Below, piece after piece: positions 44,861 through 54,565 of a stretch of DNA of 64,000 nt. The stretch is taken from NCBI RefSeq assembly GCF_006442795.2, contig NZ_CP083956.1:5629804-5693803 (forward strand), in the 5' to 3' direction. The first letter of the stretch is position 1, and each line of letters starts with the position of its first letter. Both the position numbers and the translations under genes were made by a program. This DNA comes from Mesorhizobium sp. B1-1-8 (GTDB lineage Bacteria > Pseudomonadota > Alphaproteobacteria > Rhizobiales > Rhizobiaceae). The notes below the pieces were generated by a model. The model saw only the letters and a list, made by a program, of their open reading frames with translations, ran no database searches and was not told the DNA's origin.

Positions 44861-46225
44861 TCACCCAAAGCGCGTCGAGATGGTCCGCTCCAGCGCGCGG
44901 ATGCCTTGCGCCTCGCCGCCGGTCAGTCCGTACGGGCGGTCGCTCGGGTTCCAGGCGAAGATGTCGAAATGAGCCCAGCCGGGCGTCTTCTCGACAAAGC
45001 GTTTCAGGAACAAGGCAGCGGTGATCGACCCGGCAAACCCATCCGTGGTGACGTTGTTGACGTCGGCGATCTTCGAAGACAGCTTTGCATCGTAGGGACG
45101 CCACAAAGGCAACCGCCAGAGCGGATCCTCAGTCGCAGCCGAGGCGGCGGCAATGTCGGAGGCCAGTGTATCATCGCTGGTGTAGAAAGGCGGCAAATCG
45201 GGGCCGAGCGCGACACGCGCCGCACCGGTCAGCGTCGCCATATCGATCAGCAATGCGGGCGCCTCCTCATCGGCGAGCGCCAGCGCGTCGGCCAGGACCA
45301 GCCGGCCCTCGGCATCGGTGTTGCCGATCTCGACCGTGGTGCCCTTGCGGCTCCGCAGCACGTCGCCCGGCCGGAAGGCGTTGCCGGCGATCGAATTCTC
45401 GACCGCAGGGATCAGCACCCGCAGACGCACGTTGAGCTTCGCCGCCATGATCATGGAGGCAAGGCCCAAAACGTTGGCGGCGCCGCCCATGTCCTTCTTC
45501 ATCAACAGCATGCCCGAGGACGGCTTGATGTCGAGGCCGCCTGTGTCGAAGCAGACGCCCTTGCCGACCAGCGTCACCTTCGGCGCGTCGCCTGGCCCCC
45601 AAGTCATGTCGATCAGCCGCGGCGCGCCGGTCGAGGCGCGGCCGACGGCATGGATCATCGGGAAATTCCGAGCCAGGAGATCGTTGCCATGGATCACGGA
45701 GACCTCGGCCCGATGCGCGGCGGCCAAGGTTCGAGCGGCCTCCTCCAGTTCATCCGGCCCCATGTCGCTGGTTGGCGTGTTGACGAGGTCGCGCGCCAGG
45801 AACACGCCTTCGGCGATGCGGCGCACATGCGCGCCGTCGGCCCCGGACGGCAGCGCGAAGCGCAATGCCTTGCCTGGCTTCTTGCCGTAGCGGGTGAAGA
45901 CGTAGCCGCCGAGGACGAGCGCCAGCGCCGCAAGATCGGGCGCAGGCAAATCCTGGGCAAAATGCCATTCGCCCTCCGGCAACGCCCTTGCCAAGGCGCC
46001 TATGGCCAGTGCGCTGTCGCCGTCGCCGGTCCCAAACAGCGCTCCCGCGACGGTGCCATCCTCGCCCGGCAGGATCAGGGTCCGGCCCGCCTCGCCGGAA
46101 AAGCCGTTGGCGCGCGCCCAGGCGACAGCGGCGGCTGAAAGGCCTGCCATGTCCAGGCCATCCCGGGCCACCAGATGCACCGGCAGGGCGTTGCTCGATT
46201 TCGACTCGATGAGTTCAACAGGCAT
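44861..46225 (-). CDS. pepA: Leucyl aminopeptidase (M17)
   Basis: Cytosolic dimetallic aminopeptidase of 454 residues. The M17 active-site motifs are VGKGVCFDTGGLDIKPSSGMLLMKKDMGGAA and the signature NTDAEGRLVLADAL, followed by LLIDMATLTGAARVALG. ATG at MPVELIESK is chosen. It is divergent from tadD; the marR and NlpC/P60 genes follow it. Confidence 0.92.
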   Translation of the reverse strand: MPVELIESKSSNALPVHLVARDGLDMAGLSAAAVAWARANGFSGEAGRTLILPGEDGTVAGALFGTGDGDSALAIGALARALPEGEWHFAQDLPAPDLAALALVLGGYVFTRYGKKPGKALRFALPSGADGAHVRRIAEGVFLARDLVNTPTSDMGPDELEEAARTLAAAHRAEVSVIHGNDLLARNFPMIHAVGRASTGAPRLIDMTWGPGDAPKVTLVGKGVCFDTGGLDIKPSSGMLLMKKDMGGAANVLGLASMIMAAKLNVRLRVLIPAVENSIAGNAFRPGDVLRSRKGTTVEIGNTDAEGRLVLADALALADEEAPALLIDMATLTGAARVALGPDLPPFYTSDDTLASDIAAASAATEDPLWRLPLWRPYDAKLSSKIADVNNVTTDGFAGSITAALFLKRFVEKTPGWAHFDIFAWNPSDRPYGLTGGEAQGIRALERTISTRFG

Positions 46226-46267
46226 TCGATGATCTCCGGCCGAACCCATTGCCCGAGTCGGCGCTTC

Positions 46268-46282
46268 TTAACCGTCCGTTAG
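46268..46282. promoter_or_regulatory. CtrA-like site before tadD
   Basis: TTAA-N7-TTAG, one mismatch from TTAA-N7-TTAA, 72-86 bp upstream of the tadD start. A further TTAA follows two bases later. Confidence 0.45.
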
Positions 46283-46353
46283 GGTTAACAGAATATTTCT
46301 GCCGGAGGGAAGACGGCCAGACAATGGCCGCGCAGAATGGAGACCGGGTGCCG

Positions 46354-47181
46354 ATGCCGATCAAAGCCTTGAACGCTACCAGCAAGCGTCTGATCACCAC
46401 GGCATTCATCGCGGCGCTGGCAGCCAGCGTGGCCGGCTGCGGCAGCACCAGCAAATTCACCACCGGCTCCATTTCCCGTTCCGACAGCAGGCCGCTCGAA
46501 ACCATGTCGGCCAGCGAATTGCATACCGCGACGACCAGGCTCGGCGACTCCTATGCCAGAAATCCGAACGACAAGCGGATCGCCACCAACTTCGCCGCGG
46601 CGCTGCAGATGGACGGCGATGCCGACCAGTCGCTGGCCGTGATGCGCAAGCTGGCGATCGCCTATCCCAAGGACCGCGACGTGCTGGCCGCCTACGGCAA
46701 GGCGCTCGCGGCCAACGGGCAGTTCGAACCGGCGCTCGATGCGGTGCGCCGCGCTCAGACGCCGGAATATCCGGACTGGAGACTGGTGTCGGCGGAAGCC
46801 GCCATCCTCGACCAGATGGGCCAGAAAGACGAGGCGCGCCAGGATTACCGCAAGGCGCTCGAGCTCAAGCCGAACGAGCCTTCGGTTCTCTCCAATCTCG
46901 GCATGTCCTATGTGCTCGAGGGCGACCTGCGCACGGCCGAGACCTACATGCGTTCGGCTGCGCAGCAGCCCAGTGCCGACAGCCGCGTGCGGCAGAACCT
47001 GGCGCTGGTCGTCGGCCTGCAGGGCCGCTTCGACGAAGCCGAGAAGATCGCCTCGCAGGAGCTTTCGCCCGAGCAGGCGCAGGCCAACGTCGCCTATCTG
47101 CGCCAGATGCTGGCCCAGCAGAATGCCTGGAGCCAACTCAAGGACCAGGACAAGGGCAAGCCGAAGACCGCGACGAACTGA
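46354..47181 (+). CDS. tadD: Tad pilus lipoprotein TadD (TPR protein)
   Basis: TPR lipoprotein of 275 residues for Tad pilus assembly: signal peptide with lipobox ASVAGC (residues 24-29), then TPR repeats (LGDSYARNPNDKRIATNFAAAL; DEARQDYRKALELKPNEPSVLSNLGMSYVLEGD). The start MPIKALNATS places a normal signal length before the lipobox; MAAQNG at 46324 is also possible. It runs toward the tadC end of the Tad cluster. Confidence 0.88.
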   Translation: MPIKALNATSKRLITTAFIAALAASVAGCGSTSKFTTGSISRSDSRPLETMSASELHTATTRLGDSYARNPNDKRIATNFAAALQMDGDADQSLAVMRKLAIAYPKDRDVLAAYGKALAANGQFEPALDAVRRAQTPEYPDWRLVSAEAAILDQMGQKDEARQDYRKALELKPNEPSVLSNLGMSYVLEGDLRTAETYMRSAAQQPSADSRVRQNLALVVGLQGRFDEAEKIASQELSPEQAQANVAYLRQMLAQQNAWSQLKDQDKGKPKTATN

Positions 47182-47214
47182 TTTCGCCCGCCCGCATCCA
47201 CCCCTCAAAAAAGC

Positions 47215-47246
47215 AAAGTCCGCGCTGACAGTCGCCGCGCGGCTTT
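47215..47246. terminator. Bidirectional terminator between tadD and tadC
   Basis: AAAGT-CCGCGC (47215-47225) pairs with GCGCGG-CTTT (47237-47246) around an 11-base loop. A-rich and T-rich flanks suit termination from both sides of this convergent junction. Confidence 0.75.
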
Positions 47247-47263
47247 CGCTTGATTCGAGTGCG

Positions 47264-48280
47264 TCATTCGCTGCTGGAATTGTGCTGGTCGCCGAAGATG
47301 CCGCGCTGGCTGACCTGGATGCCGGCCGGTCCCAGGATGATTGCGAACAGAACCGGCAGGAAGAACAGGATCATCGGAACGGTGAGCTTCGGCGGCAACG
47401 CGGCGGCTTTCTTCTCCGCCGCGTTCATGCGCATGTCGCGGCTTTCCGAGGCAAGCACGCGCAGCGCGTGCGCCACCGGCGTGCCGTAGCGTTCGGCCTG
47501 GACCAGGGCCTGGGACACCGACTTCACCGATTCCAGGCCGGTGCGGCTGGCCAGGTTCTCATAGGCGACCTTGCGCTCCTGCAGGTAGGAAAGCTCGGCA
47601 TTGGTGAGCACGAACTCTTCGGCAAGCGCCACCGACTGGGCGCCGATCTCGTCGGCGACCTTGCGAAGCGCGGCCTCCACCGACATGCCGGATTCCACGC
47701 AGATCAGCATCAGGTCGAGAGCATCCGGCCATGCCATCTGAATCGACTGTTTGCGTTTGGTCGCGCGGTTGCTGACGTAGAGGATCGGCGCATAGAAGCC
47801 GCCATAAGCGACGACAATGCAGACGAACAGCTTGACGAAAGCTGGCTGCTGCGGCAGCCCGCCCAGGACGAACAGGTAGACGGCGGCCAGCGCAAATCCG
47901 ACAAAGGGCAGGACCAGACGGAAGAACAGGAAGCGCGTCAGCGGGTTCTGACCGCGAAAGCCTGCCACTTTGAGCTTCTGCAGCGTGTTTTCGTCGGCAA
48001 GGGCACGCCTGAGGTCCAGCCGTTCGACGATGTTGCGCATGCCGATCGACTGCTCCTCGCGCAAGCCCTTTCGGCGGCGGTCAGCTTCGTTGGCCAGGCG
48101 CGCGCGCTGCTTAGCGCGCAGTTCGTCACGCTCTAGCGCGACGGTCTTCATGCGTGCCTTGAGCTGATTGCCGCCAAGTGCCGGCAACAGCGTGAAGACG
48201 GTCGCGAACACCGCGATGCCGACCAGCAGCGCGATCAGGAAGGAAGGATCGGTAAGGGTTTTGACGACGTGGTCTGTCAT
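47264..48280 (-). CDS. tadC: Tad pilus inner-membrane platform protein TadC
   Basis: GspF-like platform protein of 338 residues with an N-terminal membrane helix, a charged cytoplasmic loop, the T2SSF domain (about 190-310: WPDALDLMLICVESGMSVEAALRKVADEIG) and further helices at the ends. It begins 15 bp after tadB and pairs with TadB as the inner-membrane base of the Flp pilus. Confidence 0.92.
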   Translation of the reverse strand: MTDHVVKTLTDPSFLIALLVGIAVFATVFTLLPALGGNQLKARMKTVALERDELRAKQRARLANEADRRRKGLREEQSIGMRNIVERLDLRRALADENTLQKLKVAGFRGQNPLTRFLFFRLVLPFVGFALAAVYLFVLGGLPQQPAFVKLFVCIVVAYGGFYAPILYVSNRATKRKQSIQMAWPDALDLMLICVESGMSVEAALRKVADEIGAQSVALAEEFVLTNAELSYLQERKVAYENLASRTGLESVKSVSQALVQAERYGTPVAHALRVLASESRDMRMNAAEKKAAALPPKLTVPMILFFLPVLFAIILGPAGIQVSQRGIFGDQHNSSSE

Positions 48281-48295
48281 TGGATCCGCGCGCCC

Positions 48296-49309
48296 CTACA
48301 CTTCGAAATTCATCATCTTGCGCATCACCAGGATGCCGATCGACATCCAGACGCCGGAACAACCTAGAATAATGTTGCCGGTGCTCGTGGTGAACAGCGG
48401 CATGATGTAGGTCGGACTCGAAAGATAGACCAGAAAAGCGACGACGAAAGGCAAGGCGCCGATGATCACGGCGGATGCTTTGGCTTCCATCGACAGCGCC
48501 TGCACCTTGGCCTTCATCTTCTTGCGATCGCGCAGCACGCGCGACAGGTTGCCAAGCGCCTCGGAGAGATTGCCGCCGGCCTGCGACTGGATCTGGATGA
48601 CGATGCCGAAGAAGCCCGCTTCGGTGCACGGCATGGTCTCGGACATGCGCAAGGCCGCATCGGGGATCGATAGCCCCATCTGCTGGGAATCGACGATGCG
48701 GCGGAACTCCGAGCGGACCGGCTCGGGAGATTCGACGGCGATCATGCGAATGGCGTCATTGAGCGGCAGGCCGGACTTGACCGCGCGCACAATGATGTCG
48801 AGGGCGTTCGGGAACTCTGCCAGGAAAGCCTTGACCCGGCGCGAACGGCGAAACGACACGAACCAGCGCGGCAAGCCCAGGGCGCCGGCCAGCAAAGCAC
48901 CCGGCAAGGCAAACAACGGCGCACCGGCGAAATAGGCAAGGATCGTGAGCACGATGCCGCAGACCGCGGAATAGATGTAGAAGCGCTCGATGGAAACCTG
49001 CATCCCGGCCTGGCGGATCTGCGCCTTGAGCGGCGGCTTCTTGACGTTGCGATCGTTGGCCTTCTGCTTTTCGTCGAGCTGCTTGAGCGAATCCTGGACG
49101 TTTTTGCGCCGCTTGACCGCCTCGGCTGCCCTGTCGCGCGAAGCCTTCACCACGGACCGGTCGGTTTCGGCCGTCTTGATGGTCTGGAGCCGCTTGCCGG
49201 CCTGACTTTCGTTGCTGATGCGGGTGAACAGGAAAGCATAGGCTATGGCGCCGGCGCTGAGGCCGGCAAGCACGACGAAAGCCAGTACGGTGGTGTCAAT
49301 TCCGAACAT
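48296..49309 (-). CDS. tadB: Tad pilus inner-membrane platform protein TadB
   Basis: GspF-like protein of 337 residues: helix near residue 10-25, charged linker (KRRKNVQDSLKQLDEKQKANDRN), T2SSF domain with FPNALDIIVRAVKSGLPLNDAIRMIA, and two C-terminal helices. ATG at MFGIDTTV is preceded by AAGGA; an in-frame start 7 codons upstream exists. It is separated from tadA by 131 bp holding a dispersed repeat, unusual inside a tight operon. Confidence 0.9.
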   Translation of the reverse strand: MFGIDTTVLAFVVLAGLSAGAIAYAFLFTRISNESQAGKRLQTIKTAETDRSVVKASRDRAAEAVKRRKNVQDSLKQLDEKQKANDRNVKKPPLKAQIRQAGMQVSIERFYIYSAVCGIVLTILAYFAGAPLFALPGALLAGALGLPRWFVSFRRSRRVKAFLAEFPNALDIIVRAVKSGLPLNDAIRMIAVESPEPVRSEFRRIVDSQQMGLSIPDAALRMSETMPCTEAGFFGIVIQIQSQAGGNLSEALGNLSRVLRDRKKMKAKVQALSMEAKASAVIIGALPFVVAFLVYLSSPTYIMPLFTTSTGNIILGCSGVWMSIGILVMRKMMNFEV

Positions 49310-49365
49310 CGACCGGGGTCCTTGGGCCATTTCGCCGTTCCAAAGAAACGGCGAACTGCCCTATC

Positions 49366-49424
49366 TCTTTGTTTTGACGCAATTCCGGACGGAAAACCGC
49401 TTCACACTTTTCCTGGAATTGCTT
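49366..49424. repeat. Dispersed rhizobial palindromic repeat inside the tad operon
   Basis: Copy of the GCAATTCC ... GGAATTGC hairpin element seen at 8411-8460 and 40641-40688, placed between tadA and tadB. It may affect mRNA stability between the two genes. Confidence 0.88.
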
Positions 49425-49440
49425 CCAACCTCCAGATGCA

Positions 49441-50940
49441 TCAGTCAGCGCGCTTCTCCATGGCCTCGAGCGCGTTGGCGAGACGCTGCTCCTCGCCGTA
49501 GTAGCGGGCGCGATCCCAGAAATGCGGCCGGCCGATGCCGGTGGAGACATGCTCGCCGAGCAGACGGCCGTTCGCGTCCTCGCCCTTGATGTTGTAGAGG
49601 ATGATATCCTGGGTGATGATGACGTCGCCTTCCATGCCGATCACCTCGGTGATGTGGGTGATGCGGCGCGAACCGTCGCGCAGGCGCGCCGCCTGGATGA
49701 TCACGTCGACCGAGCCGACGACGATTTCGCGCACGGTCTTCTGCGGCAGCGAATAGCCGCCCATGGCGATCATCGATTCGATACGGTTCAGGCATTCGCG
49801 CGGGCTGTTGGAGTGGATCGTCCCCATCGAACCGTCATGGCCGGTGTTCATCGCCTGCAGGAGGTCGAACACTTCCGGCCCGCGCACCTCGCCGACGATG
49901 ATCCGTTCGGGCCGCATGCGCAGGCAGTTCTTCACCAGGTCGCGCATGGTCACCTCGCCCTCGCCTTCGAGGTTGGGCGGCCGGGTTTCGAGGCGGACCA
50001 CATGCGGCTGTTGCAGCTGCAGTTCGGCCGAGTCCTCGCAGGTGATGACGCGCTCCTCGCGATCGATGTAGTTGGTCAGGCAGTTGAGCAGCGTCGTCTT
50101 GCCCGAGCCGGTACCGCCCGAGATGACGACATTGCAGCGGACGCGGCCGATGATCTTGAGCACCTCGGCGCCCTGCGGCGAGATGGCGCCGAACTTGACC
50201 AACTGGTCGAGCGTCAGCTTGTCCTTCTTGAACTTGCGGATGGTGAGCGCGGTGCCGTCGATCGAGAGCGGCGGCGCAATCACGTTGACGCGCGAGCCGT
50301 CGGGAAGGCGCGCATCGCAGATCGGGCTCGATTCATCGACGCGGCGGCCGACCTGGCTGACGATGCGCTGGCAGATGTTGAGCAGCTGCTGATTGTCGCG
50401 GAAGCGGATGCCGGTCTGCTCGACCTTGCCGTTGACTTCGATGTAGACATTCTTGGAGCCGTTGACCATGATGTCGGCGATGTCGTCGCGGGCGAGCAAC
50501 GGCTCGAGCGGCCCATAACCCAAAACGTCGTTGCAGATGTCCTCGAGCAGTTCCTCCTGCTCGGCGATCGACATGGCGAAATTCTTGATCGCGATGATAT
50601 CGTTGACGATGTCGCGGATTTCCTCGCGCGCGCTCTCGGGATCGAGCTTGGCGAGCTGCGACAGGTCGATCGTGTCGATGAGGGCGGAAAATACCTGGCT
50701 CTTGGTGTCGTAATAGGTCTCCGAGCGCTCGCGCTGGACCTTTCTTGGCGGCTCGGGCGCCATTGGCGGCGCCTCGACCGGACGGCGGACGGGTGGCGCG
50801 GCTGGCGCGCTGGACGTCGGTGTGGCCGGCCGCTCGAGAACCGCCGTCGTAGCGGCGCCTGGCGCGGCGGGAGCCGGTGCTGGCGGACGGAACTCGGGCT
50901 TCGCCCTGTTGCCGTCGTCGGAGCCTCTTTTACCAAACAT
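49441..50940 (-). CDS. cpaF: Tad pilus secretion ATPase TadA (CpaF)
   Basis: Type II/IV secretion ATPase of 499 residues. A Pro/Ala-rich N-terminal stretch (about 15-70) precedes the ATPase core with Walker [12 protein letters not shown], the [19 protein letters not shown] box, Walker [13 protein letters not shown] and the histidine box [19 protein letters not shown]. It powers extension (and in Caulobacter also retraction) of the Flp pilus. First ATG, about 30 bp after cpaE. Confidence 0.94.
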   Translation of the reverse strand: MFGKRGSDDGNRAKPEFRPPAPAPAAPGAATTAVLERPATPTSSAPAAPPVRRPVEAPPMAPEPPRKVQRERSETYYDTKSQVFSALIDTIDLSQLAKLDPESAREEIRDIVNDIIAIKNFAMSIAEQEELLEDICNDVLGYGPLEPLLARDDIADIMVNGSKNVYIEVNGKVEQTGIRFRDNQQLLNICQRIVSQVGRRVDESSPICDARLPDGSRVNVIAPPLSIDGTALTIRKFKKDKLTLDQLVKFGAISPQGAEVLKIIGRVRCNVVISGGTGSGKTTLLNCLTNYIDREERVITCEDSAELQLQQPHVVRLETRPPNLEGEGEVTMRDLVKNCLRMRPERIIVGEVRGPEVFDLLQAMNTGHDGSMGTIHSNSPRECLNRIESMIAMGGYSLPQKTVREIVVGSVDVIIQAARLRDGSRRITHITEVIGMEGDVIITQDIILYNIKGEDANGRLLGEHVSTGIGRPHFWDRARYYGEEQRLANALEAMEKRAD

Positions 50941-50970
50941 GATCGACTACCCGATGCCGCAATGTGAGCG

Positions 50971-52260
50971 TCACTTCTTGTTGCGCGAAAGCTTGCCGAG
51001 GATGGAGCCCAGGCCAGCTTTCTTCCTTGCCTTGATTTCGCTGCGCCCGGTCAGCACATGGGCGATTTCGTTGATGATGCCGACGACCGGGCTCTTGGCA
51101 TCCATCTCGCCGAGCATTCGGCCGTTGTTGGCCGCGTTGCCGAACAGCAGCGGTTCGAAATTGATGACCGCCATCGGCGTGATGCCGAGCGGCTCAGCGA
51201 AGTCCGAGGCCGCGATCTCGGGGCGTTTCGGCACGCCGGCCTGGTTGATGATCAGCTTCGGCGGCGGATCGTTCGGACGCAGCCGCTTCAGCATGTCCAC
51301 CATGTTCTTGGTGTTGCGCAAATTGGCAAGCTCCGGCGTAGCGGTGATGACGATCTCGTCGGCCTTGATCAACGTGCTCTTGGCCCATCCGGTCCAGATG
51401 TGCGGCACATCGAGGACAAGCAGGGGCGCGCTGCGCTGCGCCGTCTCGATGATCTGGGAGAAGGCATCCTGCTCGAAATCATAAACACGCTCGAGCGTGG
51501 ATGGCGCGGCGAGCAGAGAGAGATGTTCGGCGCACTGCGCAAGCAGGCGGTCGAGATAAACCTCATCGACCCGCTCCGGCGAAAACACCGCCTCGGCGAT
51601 GCCTTGCGCGGGATCCTGGTCGAAATTGATGTTGGCGGTGCCGAAGGCGAGATCGAGATCGGCGACGACGACTTCGGACTTGAACAATGACGACATTGCC
51701 CAGGCGACATTGTGGGCGATGGTCGAGGAGCCGACGCCACCCTTGGCGCCGATGAAGGCGATCGCGCGGCCGATCGGATCGGCTTCAGGATCGACGAAGA
51801 TCGACGACACGACGCTGACGATGTCGGTCATCGAGACCGGCGCGATGACATATTCGGAGATGCCGGAGCGGATCAGCTCGCGGTAAAGGCCGACATCGTT
51901 GTAGTGGCCGACCACCACCACCTTGGAGGAGGGATCACAATATTCCGAAAGCTGGCCGAGCTGCTCAAGCAACTGCTTCGGCTCGCTGCGCGATTCCAGC
52001 AGGATCAGGTTGGGTGTCGGCGCCGACTGGTAGAACTCGATCGCCGTGGCTATGCCGCCCATGTGGACTTTGACATGGGCCTTGGCCATGCGGCGATCCT
52101 CGCCGGCGCGCGCCACCGGATTGGCGACGCCTTCGGTCTCGCAGAAGGCCTGTATCGAGATGCGCGGCACCGGCCGCAGCGCCTGCATGGCGGCGATGTC
52201 CTGTTGCGAGGTGTCGCCGACATCCGCGGATGCGTCGTAGGCAAGATTGCTCATCGTCAT
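50971..52260 (-). CDS. cpaE: Tad pilus localisation ATPase CpaE (TadZ)
   Basis: Protein of 429 residues: a receiver-like N-terminal domain (about 60-150) without the full phospho-acceptor set, then a ParA/MinD-type ATPase domain with the deviant Walker A GAKGGVGSSTIAHNVAWA (about 165). CpaE/TadZ places the pilus machine at the pole, in Caulobacter via PodJ-dependent cues; podJ is in this window too. Start at 52260 or the ATG two codons later. Confidence 0.92.
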   Translation of the reverse strand: MTMSNLAYDASADVGDTSQQDIAAMQALRPVPRISIQAFCETEGVANPVARAGEDRRMAKAHVKVHMGGIATAIEFYQSAPTPNLILLESRSEPKQLLEQLGQLSEYCDPSSKVVVVGHYNDVGLYRELIRSGISEYVIAPVSMTDIVSVVSSIFVDPEADPIGRAIAFIGAKGGVGSSTIAHNVAWAMSSLFKSEVVVADLDLAFGTANINFDQDPAQGIAEAVFSPERVDEVYLDRLLAQCAEHLSLLAAPSTLERVYDFEQDAFSQIIETAQRSAPLLVLDVPHIWTGWAKSTLIKADEIVITATPELANLRNTKNMVDMLKRLRPNDPPPKLIINQAGVPKRPEIAASDFAEPLGITPMAVINFEPLLFGNAANNGRMLGEMDAKSPVVGIINEIAHVLTGRSEIKARKKAGLGSILGKLSRNKK

Positions 52261-52283
52261 GCTCTTTCCGTCATCTGGCGCGG

Positions 52284-53009
52284 TCAGTAAGTCACTTCCG
52301 AATTGCCCAGGAACTCGTCCGAAATGCCTCTCGAGCGGTAGACGTCGATCACGGCACCGCGATTTTCGGCGTCGATGTCCGACTGCTTGCGCGGCCCGAG
52401 CAGGTCGTTGGGATTGGCCAACTGAGCGGCAAGGTTGTTCTGATAGGAGCAGCCGAAATCGGCGTAGTGCTTGTTCTCCGCCGTCTCCGCCAAGTCATCG
52501 GGCCAGCGCCCGCATTTGTCGGTCTGCGCTTTTACAGCGACAAAGGCCACTCGGATCGGAGCCGAGGCTTCCGGCACGGCCGACTGATAGGACGTGATTA
52601 TGATCCGGTTGCGCTTGACGCCGGCTGCGATTGCAAGCCTGGCGAAGTCGCGGCCGGCGGCGGCGGCGGCGGCCTGATTGGCCGATCCGAACGGGATCGC
52701 GATCGTCAATGCCGGGGCGGCGCTCCTGTCGTAGCCATCGAGGAAGCCAAGCAGCGTGTCGCGTTGCGAAACGGTCATGCCGCGATCGCCGGCGCCGACC
52801 GGAAGATCGATCTTCTGGTTCTTCTCGGCGATGACGATCGGATGATTGGTGCGATAGTCGTCGGGGATTGCGCCCACCGTTATGCTGTCGCGGTTTGCGC
52901 AGCCGGCGAGCGACGCCGCGAGCGCGATCGCCAGAGCCGGGACGGCCGGCCAGCGGATGCGTTCGCGACCCGCCGCGATCGTCGGGGCCTTAGATGCTGA
53001 TTGAGACAT
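52284..53009 (-). CDS. cpaD: Tad pilus lipoprotein CpaD
   Basis: CpaD-family protein of 241 residues with a lipoprotein signal (LAIALAASLAGCANRDS, lipobox LAGC) and the CpaD signature DYRTNHPIVIAEKNQKIDLPVG. ATG at MSQSASKAPT follows GGGGAAG; a GTG 18 bases upstream overlaps the cpaC stop and is less likely. It assists the outer-membrane secretin. Confidence 0.9.
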   Translation of the reverse strand: MSQSASKAPTIAAGRERIRWPAVPALAIALAASLAGCANRDSITVGAIPDDYRTNHPIVIAEKNQKIDLPVGAGDRGMTVSQRDTLLGFLDGYDRSAAPALTIAIPFGSANQAAAAAAGRDFARLAIAAGVKRNRIIITSYQSAVPEASAPIRVAFVAVKAQTDKCGRWPDDLAETAENKHYADFGCSYQNNLAAQLANPNDLLGPRKQSDIDAENRGAVIDVYRSRGISDEFLGNSEVTY

Positions 53010-53023
53010 GTCCACTTCCCCGC

Positions 53024-54565
53024 TCACTTGTAGATGAAGCCGACGACGCCGTGGTAGCGACCCGGCGGCCTGTCGGTCTGCATGGTGCCGTAGACGCGAT
53101 TGACGCGGCCAAGGAACATGCCGGCGCCGTCGCTTGGCGGATTGAAATTGTCGTCCGGCTTGTCCAGCTCGTTGCGCGCCACCGGCTTCACCAGGTAGGG
53201 CGTGATGATGACGACGAGTTCGCTCTCGTTGCGCACGAAGTCCTTGCTGCGAAACAAGGTGCCAAGCACCGGTATCTTGGCCAGACCCGGCAAGCCCGAG
53301 ACAGCCTGGCGAACATCGTCGCGGACCAGGCCGGCGATCATCATCGATCCGCCCGAAGGCAATTCGACGGTGGTGTCGGCCAGTCGCTTGCGGATCGACA
53401 AAAGCGTGGTGCCCGGCAATTCGGCAGCCCCTTCCAGGGTCGTCGCACCTTCCGCGGTCGGCTCCGAAACGGCCGTTCTTACCTTGAGACTTATCCGCCC
53501 GGCCGACAACACGACCGGCTGGAACTCGAGGCCGATGCCATATTCGAGCTTTTCGTTGGTGTACGTCACCTGGCCGGTCTGGTTGTCGGTCGAAACGTTG
53601 TTCGTGCGCGAGGTGATCAGATTGAACTCACCACCTACCTTGAACGTCGCCTTCTCGCCCGAAACGGCGGTGAGGGTCGGCTCCGCCAGTGTCTTCATCA
53701 CGCCGCTTTGCTCCATGGCGTTGATGTAGGCCTGGATGCCGTTTCCGAGTCCGCCGCCGAGCCGCAAGTTGGAAGTCTGCGCTATCGGCTTTCCCAATCC
53801 GTAGGGAGGCGAGCTCATGGCGCCGTAGGAGATGCCATTTGCGCTGCCGCTGCCGATCATGTTGACGCCGAGCTGCTTCATCACCGAGCGACTGACCTCG
53901 GCGACGGTCACCTTGAGGGTGACCTGATCGTCGCCGATGATCTGCAGCAGGTTGACGATCTTCGAGACGCGGCGTTCCTGGTCGGGATTGTTGATGTCGA
54001 CGCCGCCATTGGCCGAACCGCCGGCCGCGGTCTGAGAGTACTGACCGGTGGTCGCTTCACCACCCGACACGAAGATGGTCGCAAGGTCGACGGCGCGCTT
54101 GGCATCCAGCGGCGTGTCCACCATGCCGGTGAGGACCACGTTGTCATTCAGGAGCTCGACCTTGATCTGCGAGGACGGAATGAAGCGCTTGAGATAATCT
54201 TCCAGTCCGGCGACATCGCGCTCGACGGCCAGATCCAGGCTGACGATCTGCTCACCGTTGGGGCCGAAGACGAAGATGTTGGTTTCACCCACCGCCTTGC
54301 CGAACAGATAGATCCGCCTGGCGGTGCGCGTTACCGCGTCGGCGACCGCGGGATTGGCGACCAGAATGTCATAGGCATCGCTCGGCAGATCGATGACCAC
54401 CGATTTGTTGAGGCCGAGCTTGACACGCTGCGTGGCGACCGAAGCCGTTACGCCGGCGACCTTGTTTGCGGCCCTGGCCTCGACCAGGCCGGGTGCGTTG
54501 GCGCCGAGCAGGAACAGGCCGATCGCCACCGCCGTCAGGACGGGCAGTTTACCGTTTAGCCTCAT
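53024..54565 (-). CDS. cpaC: Tad pilus secretin CpaC (RcpA)
   Basis: Outer-membrane secretin of 513 residues: signal peptide (about 1-33), N-terminal pilus-assembly domain (GLNKSVVIDLPSDAYDILVANPAVADAV), a BON-like segment (about 115-165), then the secretin domain (about 240-480: VTLKVTVAEVSRSVMKQLGV ... ELVVIITPYLVKPV). Its ATG overlaps the cpaB stop as ATGA. It forms the channel for the Flp pilus. Confidence 0.93.
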   Translation of the reverse strand: MRLNGKLPVLTAVAIGLFLLGANAPGLVEARAANKVAGVTASVATQRVKLGLNKSVVIDLPSDAYDILVANPAVADAVTRTARRIYLFGKAVGETNIFVFGPNGEQIVSLDLAVERDVAGLEDYLKRFIPSSQIKVELLNDNVVLTGMVDTPLDAKRAVDLATIFVSGGEATTGQYSQTAAGGSANGGVDINNPDQERRVSKIVNLLQIIGDDQVTLKVTVAEVSRSVMKQLGVNMIGSGSANGISYGAMSSPPYGLGKPIAQTSNLRLGGGLGNGIQAYINAMEQSGVMKTLAEPTLTAVSGEKATFKVGGEFNLITSRTNNVSTDNQTGQVTYTNEKLEYGIGLEFQPVVLSAGRISLKVRTAVSEPTAEGATTLEGAAELPGTTLLSIRKRLADTTVELPSGGSMMIAGLVRDDVRQAVSGLPGLAKIPVLGTLFRSKDFVRNESELVVIITPYLVKPVARNELDKPDDNFNPPSDGAGMFLGRVNRVYGTMQTDRPPGRYHGVVGFIYK

